Below, piece after piece: positions 23,735 to 35,675 of a stretch of 64,000 nucleotides of DNA (position 1 is its first letter; every line of letters starts with the position of its first letter). The translations under genes and the position numbers were made by a program. Under the pieces are notes generated by a model, which made no database searches, was not told the origin of the DNA, and was given only the letters and a program-made list of their open reading frames with translations. Source of the DNA: Congeria kusceri (taxonomy: Eukaryota; Mollusca; Bivalvia; Myida; Dreissenidae); the NCBI GenBank assembly GCA_027627225.1, contig CM051024.1, positions 44,395,347 to 44,459,346 of the forward strand, written 5' to 3'.

Positions 23735-25365
23735 TTGCGCGGCGCGGCGCCATGCCCCTTTTTTGAAGCTCCACTTTGTCCTTTTCAAAGGCAAAAGCCG
23801 GCACTCGCCCTGATCGATAACGATCTTAATTGCCTCTTGACCACTTTTATCCGGGCCCTATGTCTGCAAAAAGGGCACCCACTGTTTTCTGTTTTATCGC
23901 ACTGACTGTGCTTAATTTATTGCACACATGAATTTCTAATCGATTTGATTAAATCGATTACTGTGCTCGATTTATTGCCAACACACGTTTCTAAGCGATT
24001 TGATATAAGCGATTACTATACTAATGATTGTCAGCTTGGTTCTTGATGATGTGTATACAATTAACATAATGATATAACGTCAACTCGTAGATCGGACATT
24101 CCCCCTCTCACTATCCGTGTTTGTTACGGATGGATTTTTTAATTAATACAATTCATTATTTCAACTGACAAATACTTTTAGCACTGCGACAATGTAAAAT
24201 TACAAATATTGACACCTGAAAATCGACTTATAGTACGTGTGTTGAAACTAATATATATTTAGGTGATATCTTATTTTTTATTTAAATGTATTTAATTGAT
24301 TGACCAAACCTTTAGTAGCCTAACTTCAGGTCAAATACCGGTAGTGGGGTTCTGTGTCTAGAGACTTGAGGTGTAAAAGGGAAACAAGTTGTATAATGGT
24401 ATGTGTGTCAAATATGACTTACCTGTCAACGCCGGTATCTGGACATCGGTTCCAACGGACATTCGTTCCTACTCTAATTTTTTTACATCAGCGGACAATG
24501 GTTCCTACGTGATTATGACACACCGGACACTTGTTCCTAAATAATTTTGATAGCCCAAACATTCGTTCCTACAATGTTTTGACAGCCCGGACAATCGTTC
24601 CTATGTAAGATTATTGTCAATCCGGACATAGCGGTCGATATGGTGTATTTATCGGCTATATAAAGTCTCCATTTTACGATAAACACCCAAAAGATCGCTA
24701 ATTAAGTCATGAATTTGTTGAAAATAATTAAAAACAATTAAATGTATCTTCTATTATCATAAGAGTTACACATTCTTTAATTATTTTATTACAATTATAT
24801 GTATTATGATGTGTTGACACTTTATAAAAGATGACAATTATAGGCTAATTAGCGCACATAACTGACAACAAGAAGCCAAATAAAATTAGCCGACAAACAG
24901 CCCTTAATTAACTAATTGTTCACACTTTAAGAAGTACACCAGTTATTGTACCTAAGGGACAACAATAAGGCATAATTAATTACTAAGAATATAATTATGT
25001 GATCCACAGAATTTGCTTCCCAAATGTCTCCATACGTTACGGACAATCAAGTTTATATTAAAACACGCCGTGTACTACTTACCTTATATAAAGAGAATTA
25101 CATAAAATGAACGCGTTTGGCAGACATACAACAAACAAGATGCTTTTCTTGTTAGTTTAATCCGTGTGAATATTGAATATTGCGTGTGCAAATCTTGTAG
25201 TTGGTACAAGAGTGTCAACATGCTTTTATGTTGTTGTTTTTTATATATAAATGTGTATATATATGACATTAATATGATACCCACAGTCAATACACTGAAA
25301 CACATGTGCCCTTTTAAAAGGACACAGCGCGCTAAAATGCCCTTTTTTGGATATATTGCACCATG
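23735..25365. mobile_element. Possible non-autonomous inverted-repeat element, about 1.6 kb
   Basis: The left segment GAAGCTCCACTTTGTCCTTT then TCAAAGGCA (about 23765-23795) is roughly inverted relative to CCCTTTTAAAAGGACACAGC then GCGCT near 25308-25336. CCATGCCCCTT near 23751 and CCATGCCCCTCTGCC near 25361 lie outside. Both sides are flanked by direct copies of a dispersed repeat (GGTATCTATGTAT at about 23612 and 25430). On the minus strand two consensus donors lie inside (GACAGGTAAGTC at 24421, ATAAGGTAAGTA at 25081). Boundaries are uncertain. Confidence 0.35.
24433..24640. repeat. Diverged tandem repeat of CGGACATTCGTTCCTAC
   Basis: About six units spaced 30-36 bp carry CGGACAxTxGTTCCTAC near 24459, 24493, 24524, 24557 and 24588, with a first partial at 24440 and a last at 24622. 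Sequences between the cores differ. It lies inside the possible 1.6-kb element. Confidence 0.75.
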
Positions 25366-25710
25366 CCCCTCTGCCTTCCTGCATAAAACACTACAACCCA
25401 TATGCAATCCCAAGCGAGGTCTTGATATAAGGTATCTATGTATGAAGTTTCATTAAAATCTCTCAAAAGTCAATGTATAAAATCATCACCAAGTCTTAAT
25501 TCTATATGTATCCCCAGTTGTTAATACAGTTGGTTTTCTTGCAAGCTGTTACATCAAAAATATGTGCATGTTTATTATCATAAGACGGTAAAAGCTTGTT
25601 TGTAATTTAAATTCATTTTCCCAGCCAGTGAAAAATTTCATTGAGATATTTTCTTAAATTACCATCCAACTATTCATTCAGGAAGTTGTGGTTAGATACA
25701 GGTATAATTT

Positions 25711-25912
25711 TGTGCAGTCTGCACAGGCTAATCCGGGACAGTACTTTCCGCTTTTATGGTATTTTTTGTTTCAAGGAAGTCTCTTCTAACCATAAATCCA
25801 CATTAAACGGAAAGTGCCATCCCGGATCAGCCGGTGCGGACTGCACAGGCTGATCCGGGACGACACTTTAGGCACATGCATTAAGACCGGTTTTCCCACG
25901 ACGCCCCTCATA
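25711..25912. mobile_element. Foldback family F, copy 3, left end truncated
   Basis: Begins at TGTGCAGTCTGCACAGGC, so the outer left arm is missing. It continues through TTTCCGCTTTTATGG, the central block and AAATCCACATTAAACGG. The right hairpin has GGATCAGCCGGTGCGG with its partner GCACAGGCTGATCCGG, and it ends CCCACGACGCCCCTCAT. Confidence 0.9.
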
Positions 25913-27369
25913 TCAGGAATAATGTTCAGGGTTATATTAATCACCATTACGTTTATCAGTACAAGGGGTAATACTAAACAAAATATGTCACTGTAAGTTA
26001 TATAAAGGCAATAATCACCGAGTTAGTACATGTGAGTAGGATTATACTAACTGTCATGTCAACGATTATAGCTTGATTAATTAATACATAATCAATGAAT
26101 TAGTTTCATTTGAATCAACTGATTGGTAATAAAAATTAAACAAAGGGCAATAACTCCATACAAATTCAGGGTTATACTCCATGCAAAACAGTTAAACGAA
26201 GGTCCTAAGCTCCAAAAAGATTGATGCTAGAGTTATAGTTCTTGTACTTCACTTTATACCAATGCCCTCTTTACATTTATAAAGTTTTATTCCAATGCCT
26301 CTTATACTTTCTGAGTTATTCTCCACACAAGAAATGCAACAGCAGAAAGACGAACGGACGAGTTGAATAATACATGCCACAAAAGCACTGAGCATTGTAA
26401 AGGAATGCATATAAATCGTACCTAGCAAATGGAATGCATAATCTAATGCACTGAATTTATGATTGAAGAACTATGCTAATTGGCTAATAATTTGAAACAT
26501 TTCACATTTTGTGAATAAAATTCTCATCCAAAATTTACGCAGGTGACACCAGTTTCCTACGACATTTGCAATCAAACTGTACAATGCAATTCATTTGAAG
26601 TTATTACAATTGAAAGGAAATATTGCTTCTTATCTATCTTTTTTTTCGGAGTAAGAAATCTTTATCTTGTAAGAAATGCTTTGACTAATTGTTAATTATG
26701 AGACAGATCGCTAACCACTTTAATCTCAAAAAATTAAAGGTTTTTCGTTTTGATCTAAATCAGACCTCAAAAGCTTTAAATCGCTATCAAGATCTGAAAA
26801 TTTACTTTACTCAGTGGCTTTCAGTAAGGACTGGATGCTCTAATAAAGACACTGAATACAACACTGTAAAATTGTATGTTCCTTGGGTGTTTCATTTCTG
26901 TAAATTGGGTGATGACTAAATATTTGTTAAAGTATCTTTGTCAATGTAATGATACAATGAACAGTTCCATGGTTCAAGATTTGCAACACTGGTAAGACCA
27001 AATCCTCAGAACCACGTAAATCGTTGTGAAAATTTAAGTCTTAAATGAATGAAATTTTAGACTATAACTGAAAAGTTTAGCAAAAGAATCCTATAGACGG
27101 ATACAAACTGCTGACACAAGTTAGCAATAAAAATTGATATTAAAACTTTGTATCTACATCAAAATTAATTCCCTGTTTAATGGCATTTCACCTGGTATAT
27201 ACTGAGTTTTTAGACCTTTATTTTGATATTAAGAAAAAAACTAATATCTTGTGAATCTACCCAAATTTACACCAAAAGAAAGCTAACTTAATTAATAGTA
27301 TCCCTAATAAAAGTTTCAGCTGTCAAAAATGTCTTTGTGTCCATTTTTCATGACAAACTGCAAAAGGTA
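25913..27369. other. Non-coding stretch, decayed repeats only
   Basis: GGGCAATAACTCCATACAAA (about 26145) and similar wording indicate old dispersed repeats. No gene is recognised. Confidence 0.4.
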
Positions 27370-27524
27370 TCACCAAATTCCACTGCATAACAGATAATCA
27401 CTCAGTGCTTGTAACCCATGGTCCACAGTCATCCGATACCCAGTAGTGAGCTGTCCTTTCTTTGGAGTTGAATTAAGTTCAAAGGTCTCCACTTTCTTCC
27501 AGGTTGTACATCCAAATAAAAGAC
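27370..27524 (-). other. Open, protein-like minus-strand segment of unknown meaning
   Basis: Read on the minus strand from an AG at 27525-27526, the frame contains CTTWKKVETFELNSTPKKG and YRMTVDHGLQALSDYL and ends at a TGA at 27370. The acceptor context (GTGTAAACAG) is poor and no donor is evident. It may be chance in a less AT-rich patch. Confidence 0.12.
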
Positions 27525-27529
27525 CTGTT

Positions 27530-29333
27530 TACACTCATAACCGATGATTTCACAGAGGTGCTATCTAGTTACATGTAGTAAATACTAAAGCTGGCTATCT
27601 GTGACATCTAAGAAGTTGTATGTACAACAAACGTCCCATTCCGTCATCTCTGGTATATGATACCAAACATATATGTATCAAAATATTTCTTTACCAAATA
27701 ATCACTGTCAGCAAATAATGTATCTTCTAGTATTTAGGACAATTTTATTGCCCATTCCTCTTCAATTAGGTGACACTAAGTAAGAAAAGTTCATTTGCAG
27801 GTCACAAATATATGGAATATATATGTAAGAGTTAGGTAAAGCCTGAGCATTTGGGGTTGTCATGGTTACCAACAGGGCGATATAAGCCATTTGAGAAATG
27901 TTTCATGGCCTGCATGTGAAATACAGTCTAGTCCACAATCACACAAGGGCATATTCAACCATACACGCACACACACATACAACAATGTAACAAACAAGAA
28001 ATGTCTTTAAAAAAAGACAATCGGCACTGAAATGAATACTGAGATGTCATTTTTTACCTTAAACATAATACAAGAGGGACAAGATGATCGGTTATGTGAC
28101 TTCTCGGAACCCAGCTTTTTGGCGACACAAATTCCCCAAATCGCCCCAAATATACCCGAATCGCCCCTAATCTACCTAAATCGACTCAAATCAACCGATA
28201 GTGTATGTCTTTAGGTATTTTTACGTGAAAAATATTATTATTTAAACATTTAGATTCACTGTGTTTTTATTTATTTATAATATTTGCACGAAAAACGTAG
28301 ATTAATTTTCAATTAGAAGTTCAAACAACAAGATAGGTTACACATCACTAAATCATGGGTCATGGGTATTATCCAATCTCTTGCACAGCAGTTACATTCA
28401 CCTCTGTAGTTTACTCCAAAAGTAGTCCCATGTGATTCACCTGGTTTTAGTTATATGATCATAACAAATAAAGACATTTGGTGTCCCTCTATCCCCTAAT
28501 AGTAATGTAGCTCCCATGCAAGGTTTTGCATGGACAAATCCTGTTATTGTGGTCATGGGTGGTTAGCGCTTGGCTAAGATAAAAATTAGTGAACACATCA
28601 ATTTTAATGGCAAATAATCCAGAAATTAAGTAAAAAAAACTTTTCTGGGAAAAAAATCACTATCAAATATATAACAAGGTATCCAACTCCAGACGCCCGA
28701 AATATAGGGTGCATCGGTTTGAATAGCCGTAACTTTAAAAATTGTGCATTAATATTCATTAACTCGATCTTATTCGACGCAGAAATGAATTTCCTTTCAG
28801 GAAGTGTACAACATTGTTTTGTAATTATTTGGTTGGAGTTTTAAGAAATAATACTAAACATAGTTGCTTTGACCTGCTTTGTTTATTCCTTCTTCGTTTA
28901 TTCCTCGAGTTTCTCAGCCGAACAGCTTAAAAATAAGCGTTCAAATCGCGAAGGTGAAAAACTGGATTTCTCAATAAGCCGCGTAAATGACGGCTTAAAA
29001 GAACCTTTACATTGGAATCATTACAATATGAAAATTAACGCACACAATTACATGTAATATCACCGTCAATAAACATAATAGGTTACACATCAGCTAATTT
29101 GCCAAATCAACCCAAATCGACCGATGTATGATCATTACTATCTCCATCTTTTAAAATATATGAACTTTAAAGCAAATTTAGCCTAAATGACTGTGTTGTT
29201 TTGTACAATTTCGCTCACAATTATATTAGAATCGTTACAATCAGCAAAAAAGGTAACACTTCAACGATGTCCCCAAATCGACCCAATCAACCATCATCTA
29301 CCTTTGTATGTTATAGAGGATATTTGTTTAATG
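27530..29333. other. Non-coding stretch with scattered AAATCGCCCC-like motifs
   Basis: CCCAAATCGCCCCAAATA (about 28135) and related AAATCGACCCAAT strings at about 29105-29125 and 29275-29292 recur. This suggests copies of one decayed repeat. No gene is recognised. Confidence 0.35.
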
Positions 29334-29456
29334 CAGTGTAAGATCGTATTTATTTCATGAATGGTCATAGAAACAATATTTTCACGAGTGGCGCAGCCAC
29401 TAGTGGAATATTTAGTTTCTATGACCACGAATTTATAACATTTAAAGCTTACACTG
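29334..29456. mobile_element. Small foldback element, about 123 bp
   Basis: The left arm CAGTGTAAGATCG, then GGTCATAGAAACAATATTTT and CACGAGTGGC, pairs with GCCACTAGTGGAATATTTAG, then TTTCTATGACC and AAGCTTACACTG. Only a few bases lie between the arms. Near its right, 29627-29690, are further stems built from AGAGTGAAATGATCA and TATCATTTCACTC. Confidence 0.8.
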
Positions 29457-29626
29457 TTGTGGTGGGAAAATAGTGCCACTCTTATTGCGTCGTTGTCGCT
29501 TAATTATATTTGTATCGAACTTTATTATGTGTTTTTTGTTGTTTAAAAAGGCTGACGTTTACACGAACGATTAGGGTACTCACATACTTTCAAAAAATAA
29601 AAAGTTAAAAGCATTTCCATGTAACC

Positions 29627-29700
29627 AAGAGTGAAATGATCAAACGTTATCATTTCACTCCACCTAGAGTGAAATGATCGGGTTATCATTCACTGGTATT
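29627..29700. repeat. Short palindromes around GAGTGAAATGAT
   Basis: GAGTGAAATGATCAAACG is followed by TTATCATTTCACTCC, then a second GAGTGAAATGATCGGG and TTATCATTCACT. These are two adjacent stem-loops with the same arms, probably part of the same foldback family as 29334-29456. Confidence 0.7.
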
Positions 29701-30837
29701 CTCCACTCATGCACCGCATAGCATGAAATAATACTATTATCACTATCTGTAAAAATATAGTACATTCAAGCATTTAAAGCTTAACTGTTTGTGTTTTTTT
29801 ATACAATAACGCACGCAATAACAGTGAACCATAATTAGTATCACCAAGCAAAAACATGTACAGTATTATATGAAATGGGATTTATAAAACCGCTACCTAA
29901 TATCAGCACTATAAACATTGATTTAAAGAGGCATGGTAAGTTTGTATTTGAAAAAATATAGTGACTATCATAATGTAAAACTATCCATTTATTTCAAGTA
30001 AGTAAGTACATTTTTTAAATAAAATGCTAATAAATGATGAGAAATGCGTATTAAGAAATAATTTAAAACTAACATACATATACTGCGTAGTTAAAAACAA
30101 TGTACGCACACTTATATGCACATAGGCAGTTCTTATTGTCTTCATTCAAAGCCGAATGTTACCATTGCTGTAGGATAAACGGGTCTGTATCAGCAGATTT
30201 TTTTTTTTTTTTCGATACATAAAATAGCTTTTTGTTGATCATCATCATCATCAAACACGAACAATTATACTTTCTCTAAAGCTATGTTTGGTAATAAATG
30301 AGAACCGTTATGAAAGGCATCTATGACATGTTGGGGATCACACAAGCAAATTATTCAGTGGCCCCGTTTGTCACCTTCGCCTATTCGTCAAGACCAGGTA
30401 TAGAGACCCTTTTCAGACAAGTTGGCGCACCGTCATCATACATCCACACGTTGGCACTTAGGACCCAACAATATAACTTTAAAAACAATTCGGCCAGCAT
30501 CCATGAAAAATGATCATTATCAGCTGATTATACCACCGACCCATATAGTGCCTGCATGTGCTATGAACAATACAATTAAAGGAAGAGCAATTGTAACATA
30601 GCTACTGTAGAAAGATGGACAGAAGTGTTACATAGCAATTACCATTATAATATATGCAATCAAACTACCTTCTGAGGCACATACATTCCACAAAATGTGT
30701 GACTTTTGTGTTTGGTCCCCCCACATTTGTCAACAAATATTGATCATACCATCTTCACATCAACGCCTACAGAGAACGTGGGTATGAGCCTGGCTTTACC
30801 AGCAGAGTCTTGAACATTTTCATCCACAGCCTAAAGC
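29701..30837. other. Non-coding stretch, no gene supported
   Basis: Contains a 16-base T run (about 30200) and a short CAT microsatellite (about 30238-30252). A 71-codon ATG frame at 30298-30513 shows no recognisable family or splice context. Confidence 0.4.
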
Positions 30838-31213
30838 CACACATTCCTGATTTTTACTGCCGTCCTTGATCGGACAGCGTCCCGAATAAAATATGTCAAA
30901 AGTCGGGACAAGATCCTGTGAACTGAGGCTGACGTGTCCTGATCGTTCCTGATCCTCCCGACATTGTTCCGGAAGCATCCCGATTCAGCCGTTTCCAGCC
31001 ATGTTTATCCCGTTCTCAATCTGACCCTGATACGATTTGTAGCATTGTCGGGACGCCATCGAGACACTGCCGGGCAGATCAGGAATACAGGGACATGTCT
31101 GGAAAGGTCAGACAAACACTCCAGACAGTAGGGTTCATCCTATGACATTCGGGGGACAAAGCGGCATGCGTATAGTCGGAATACTGTCGGGAGCCAAAAC
31201 CGGGAATGTGTGA
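30838..31213. mobile_element. GC-richer foldback element, about 376 bp
   Basis: The left end CACACATTCCTGATTTTTAC pairs loosely with GAGCCAAAACCGGGAATGTG then TG at the right. The interior is much more GC-rich than its surroundings and full of GGGAC, TCCCGA and GATCAGGA motifs in both orientations. No coding frame is present. Confidence 0.6.
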
Positions 31214-31462
31214 ATGACACATTAATCAGTCACCGACAACTTTGTAACTGTCAAAGCACTGAGCTGAATTAAAATATGCCATTGCACCATTGTTAACAAA
31301 CGCATTTGGGATGCTCTGTTAAAACATTCTACATTGCAGTGGTCGAAATTAAAACAAGCCCAAGAAATTAAAACAAGTACTGGTAAATTTTGAACTGGGG
31401 TTGCTCAGATTCTCAGTTTTATATAGACGGGCTTGTAACATTTTCTCGCCCTCAAGTAATAA

Positions 31463-31594
31463 TGAGGTGTGGCGTGGGAAAACCTGGCTTAATGCATGTG
31501 CGTAAAATGTTGTCCTGGATTAGCCTGTGCAGACTGCACAGGCTAATCCAGGACGACATTTTACGCACATGCGGTTTTCCCACGACACGCATCT
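31463..31594. mobile_element. Foldback family F, copy 4: short hairpin form
   Basis: This version lacks the central block and is essentially a single hairpin of about 130 nt around the palindrome GCCTGTGCAGACTGCACAGG. Both arms carry the same private variants: CCTGGATTAGCC with GGCTAATCCAGG, and GTAAAATG with CATTTTAC, where other copies have CCCGG and AAAGTG. Confidence 0.9.
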
Positions 31595-33640
31595 AATATA
31601 AGAATTTGGGCTTGCTTAACTAAACTGCTAATTTCAATAACTGCATTGCAGAATAAACCGGTGTTCTGGACAAAAAAGCCTTTATAAAAGCCTTTTTTTC
31701 CAGTATGTTAAAGAAGTCAAGTACTCTAGGAGAGAACGTTTGAAGGTGTCTGACAACAAAATTGTCAAAAGTTCATTTATTTTCTTTTCATCAAAATAAG
31801 TATCAATTCAGTTCACTGCCCACTGGCTACAGATGAAATCTAACACCAGGTAAACTTAACGGTACCTACCAAACAAAACAACAGCCCCTGTGGGCCCTTG
31901 AAGTGGCACCCTTGAAAACCCAAATAAATACAGGAGACCAGTCATTGACTCGGGCCAATATACAAAATATCGTGGGCCTGGACACTTGGTGACCAGTTCA
32001 TTGGAGATTTCTATTGAAATGAAATACAAATTTAATATAGCCCTATTGTGACTCGGGACAAAAGAGTCTTCATCGACCAACCCTGATACTCTACAAGACG
32101 GCAAGAATAAATATATTCAGAGCAATGACAATACAAAGTATTTCTGTAATTGCCTTTCAAAACTAAATGTTCGCCATTAAATTTCAATATGTGAAGTATA
32201 ATGTACTAGCACCGTTCGTTCAGAACCTTGTTTGACCTTTCCCTATGAATGCCCAGTAAATATAAATATTCAATTCTAATTCAGACCAGTGTCATATTAA
32301 TTGTGGATAATGGGGGACAGACACCGACGCAAATCTGTCTCACCTTAAGGTCATCTTATAGTCAAGCTAGGATTGATATTGACAAAAGTAGCACCACCGA
32401 TGGTGCTAGACATCTTTTTGACTGCTTTCGACTAATCTCAGGCGACAAATGACAAATGGTAAAGCGTAAATTATTAGATATCATATGTAAATTTTAATAT
32501 GTAAAGACATCCGTTTTTGTACAAAGTGTGAAAAGTTGAATCGCCACGACAACTCAAGTGTTGACAGTAAACCTCTGTTGACCATTCAGACACATGTGAT
32601 TACTCTAAAACCGTTAAAATGGCTAATTTTTACCACATATACCAATCATAAAACATGTTTTATGTCCTATGAAAGTAAAACAAACTGCTTGAGCTCAGTC
32701 AAATACATCAACTGTTGTAATATTTATTTCAAATAATAATTTAATAACAATACATATCAACATTATTTTGCTGATGTAAAGCTAATCAACCATGCTAACA
32801 AAATAAAATAAAATCCACATAAAGATAGCATGCAGAACACATCTGAACTTTTTTGGTAGTTCCGTTTTACAATGAGGCAGAAATTCATATACATGTAAAA
32901 CCATAAGAAGAAAGATGTTTTGCATTCACAAGCAGTGTTGTATTAAATGCTCAACAGTTCAGTATCAACTATATTATATCTAAGCTCTAAAAGATCTGAA
33001 TTATCATGACCATTTGTGACCCAGTAAAAGGTGTGAAATTGCAAAACTTAAAAATCTTTGTGTAACGTAAAGAAAACACAGATCCAATTTCTTAACAGTA
33101 AGAGACCATTTCGTTTCAACATCCATACCACAGAATGACAATATATTTAATAAGATTCAAAGTTCCAACACAAGAATTTAATAAACTGCTTTCCAATTAA
33201 CTGGAATACGAGAGATGCGCATTCCGTGTCAACCTACGACATTCGTTCATCAACCCAGAGCCTGTGAGATCCGTTGCACAACCTTCAACAATCTCATTAC
33301 ATAATTGGCTCCTTGGCCGGAACAAATTGCTGGTTTCAAGGTGCACACTTTCATGGAATAATGCAAATTAATGTGTTTTCACAGCAGGCCTTTGCATCAA
33401 CAATAACTGTGAAGTCTGTCATTTTCGCATTCCGTAGGCATTTTATTAGGACAGTGACACAAAATGTGATGCAGGTATAAGGCATGCACTAAACTTAATC
33501 CATAAGTGTAATAAATGAAACAGTGAAAACAAATTGATTTGTTCTGTCTTGTAATGGGACTTAGTATAGTCTAACCCAGTTATACAGTGCTAGTAGATGT
33601 GAGATTTGGTTTGCACTGGCTAATAACTATGATATTATGA
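31595..33640. other. Non-coding stretch, no gene supported
   Basis: AT-rich with short frames only (up to 82 codons on the minus strand at 31856-32104). None is recognised and no clear repeat boundary is seen. Confidence 0.4.
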
Positions 33641-33870
33641 GTTACGCTGTTAGTAACTGAGGGTGTATGGGATATTCACCCTCAGTGGCTACCATACAAG
33701 AGCGAATATCAATAGAAAATTAACGACATAAAAATAACACGAAACACAAACAATGACATCACGAACATAATCAAAATGACGTCACTAAACCGCGTCATAC
33801 GACTTCTATGGGGTATTGAAATATACTCATGGTGTACGGAAAATACCCCATAGTCATATGACTGCTCTTA
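33641..33870. repeat. Region of small palindromes
   Basis: CTGAGGGTGTATGGGATATT then CACCCTCAG forms one stem. CTATGGGGTATTGAAATA and GAAAATACCCCATAG form another. It is probably a decayed foldback element, but ends cannot be fixed. Confidence 0.4.
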
Positions 33871-33948
33871 GCCAATCGGATCGCGTAATTTATGTAGGAG
33901 GTGAGATACATGTAAGTTCAAGATTGATAACTTTCGTCCCCGTAGGGC

Positions 33949-34205
33949 CAGGGCGCGTATTCACTAACTGATTTTTAGACTTAGGAAGAAAGAATATTCT
34001 TAAAACTGTTCTGTTCCAAAAAGGCTGTTGATTTTAATATTACTTGATATTCAATGTCGCTAATTTTACCCTTCCTTATTTAGTATGATTTATTAATGAC
34101 ATAAGCACCATTGGTACCCAGTATATTTGCAAATGCCTAAGTATAATTTTTTAGTCTTTTCTTTATTCTTAAGTCTAAGAATGGGTTGGTGAATACGGGC
34201 CCTGG
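33949..34205. mobile_element. MITE, GTATTCACAAA superfamily (M4)
   Basis: The left end AGGGCGCGTATTCACTAACT pairs with GTTGGTGAATACGGGCCCTG. The subterminal TTTTTAGACTTAGGAAG pairs with CTTAAGTCTAAGAAT. It directly abuts another member at 34200. Confidence 0.8.
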
Positions 34206-34469
34206 GTTGGTATTCACAAAGATCCTAAGGGAAATCTTAACTTAAGTTGTACTTAAGTAGAAATTTCAGATCTAATTTTCTGTGTAAAATCCAATTGGTT
34301 CTGTTTTACAAAAGGGTAAAATATGACACATCTAGGCAATAGTAACTAGTTTGAAACATGTTTAAGTACAATGACCAACACATGAAACTTCCGAAGACTT
34401 AAGGGATTTTACGAATTTAAGAAATTAACTTAAGTTTTCCCCAAGGAGTTTTATGAATACAGGCCCTGG
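34200..34469. mobile_element. MITE, GTATTCACAAA superfamily (M5)
   Basis: The left end GTTGGTATTCACAAAGATCC then TAAGGGAAATCTTAAC pairs with AACTTAAGTTTTCCCCAAGG then AGTTTTATGAATACAGG. The internal motif CTTAAGTTGTACTTAAG is itself palindromic. It shares GGGCCCTGGG with M4 at the junction. Confidence 0.85.
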
Positions 34470-34610
34470 ACCCGGGACTACTAACGAACTCAGTCACAAA
34501 GTTTTATTAGCTAAACAAATTGACCAATGAAATTGCCTGTTATATCTCAGCTTTGATTTCCATTGGCTTAAATTTAAGGTCAGGACTAAAGTTCAAGAAT
34601 GGAACCAGCG

Positions 34611-34775
34611 TCCTTCTGGGGCCACGACTACAAAAGTTCTCAATCTCAAACTTAGTAACAACTTAAAATGTTGACCAATGAAAATGCTTGTTACATAATG
34701 AGCATCGATTTCCATCGGTTAACTTTTAAGACCAAGACTAAGTTAAAGAATACTGGTCGTCATGGGACCTGACCT
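34611..34775. mobile_element. Foldback-like repeat with CCAATGAAAATG motif
   Basis: TTCTCAATCTCAAACTTAGT on the left mirrors AGACTAAGTTAAAGAATACT on the right. GGGGCCACGAC and GTCGTCATGGGACC form the outer ends. The inner part, TTGACCAATGAAAATGC, recalls 8440-8600. Confidence 0.5.
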
Positions 34776-34824
34776 TCAGCATTGAGCTCTTGAGTAATCA
34801 AATTAGTTTAGTTTTAAAATTATA

Positions 34825-35006
34825 TGAGGCGCGTCGTGGGAAAACCGGACTTAATGCATGTGCGTAAAGTGTCATCCCGGATCAGCCTGTGCAGTCCGCT
34901 TTTATGGTATTTTCTGTTTCAAGAAAGTCTCTTCTAAACATAAATCAACTGTAGGCGGAAAGTGCCGTCCTGGATTAGCCTGTCCGGTTTTCCCACGACG
35001 CGCCCA
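34825..35006. mobile_element. Foldback family F, copy 5, with internal deletions
   Basis: Starts TGAGGCGCGTCGTGGGAAAA, passes through GCATGTGCGTAAAGTG and GATCAGCCTGTGCAGTCCGC, then jumps to TTTTATGGTATTTTCTG. The right hairpin is truncated after GATTAGCCTGT and joined to CCGGTTTTCCCACGACGCGC. Confidence 0.9.
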
Positions 35007-35020
35007 AAATATTTTAGCTT

Positions 35021-35191
35021 GATTGGGTCAAAAGCCTGAAGCTTACTGAAACACTTCAGAGTCTGTTTCCAAGGGTAAAACCAGTACTTGATGTCTTTTG
35101 AGAAAGACAATTTGAACGCTCCTCGTGTAGGGATCGAACTCACGACCTCCCAATTGAATGGCGGACACCATATCCACTACACCAAGACTTA
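35021..35191 (-). mobile_element. tRNA-derived SINE (family A, copy 3)
   Basis: On the minus strand the head reads AAGTCTTGGTGTAGTGGATA (A box) with GAGTTCGATCCC (B box). The body CAAAAGACATCAAGTACTGG, then TTTTACCC, matches copy 2. This is the best preserved promoter region of the three copies. It begins 15 bp after foldback copy 5. Confidence 0.85.
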
Positions 35192-35408
35192 CAAATTGCC
35201 ATTTTGGGAAAATTCCTTTTGGGAAAACGGGGCTTAAATCCGCTGTTGTTCTCTGATAGAACTACTATTAATTTTTGTGTGGCAGATCATCAAGTATCTC
35301 GTGTCTGAATGTCACCAGTGTAATAGGGGTCTGAATAGGAATTGAAAGACTTTCGTGTGGACAGTAATGACTTCAAATTCAAAATAATGCTGGTGGGAAA
35401 TGACAGAA

Positions 35409-35675
35409 TCATTTATTCAACAAGTGGATGTCATGAATGATATCAGTTTTGATTTTTCCTTGTGGACTTAAGAATGTAAACTGTTGACCGTAATCGGCCG
35501 AATTAGTTCCATAAATGCTTTCAGTAATTGTCTTTATTGTAAGGAAGACAAAATTATTCCTCCCTTTCATTTCATCAGAAAACTTTATTGAGCTGTAAAA
35601 ATCATTACCATCAGACCAGACAAAGTCATCTAGAGATAGCAAAGGCAGGCATGCATTCCAGACCAGCAGTTTCAC
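35409..35675 (-). other. Candidate exon-like open segment, unrecognised
   Basis: Minus strand, open for about 88 codons. An acceptor-like TTTGCTATCTCTAG lies inside it, followed by residues such as VWSDGNDFYSSIKFSDEM and GQQFTFLSPQGKIKTD, ending HLLNK at a TGA with AATAAA overlapping it. It might be a terminal exon or a decayed transposon fragment. There is no family match, no upstream ATG and no donor. Confidence 0.18.
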
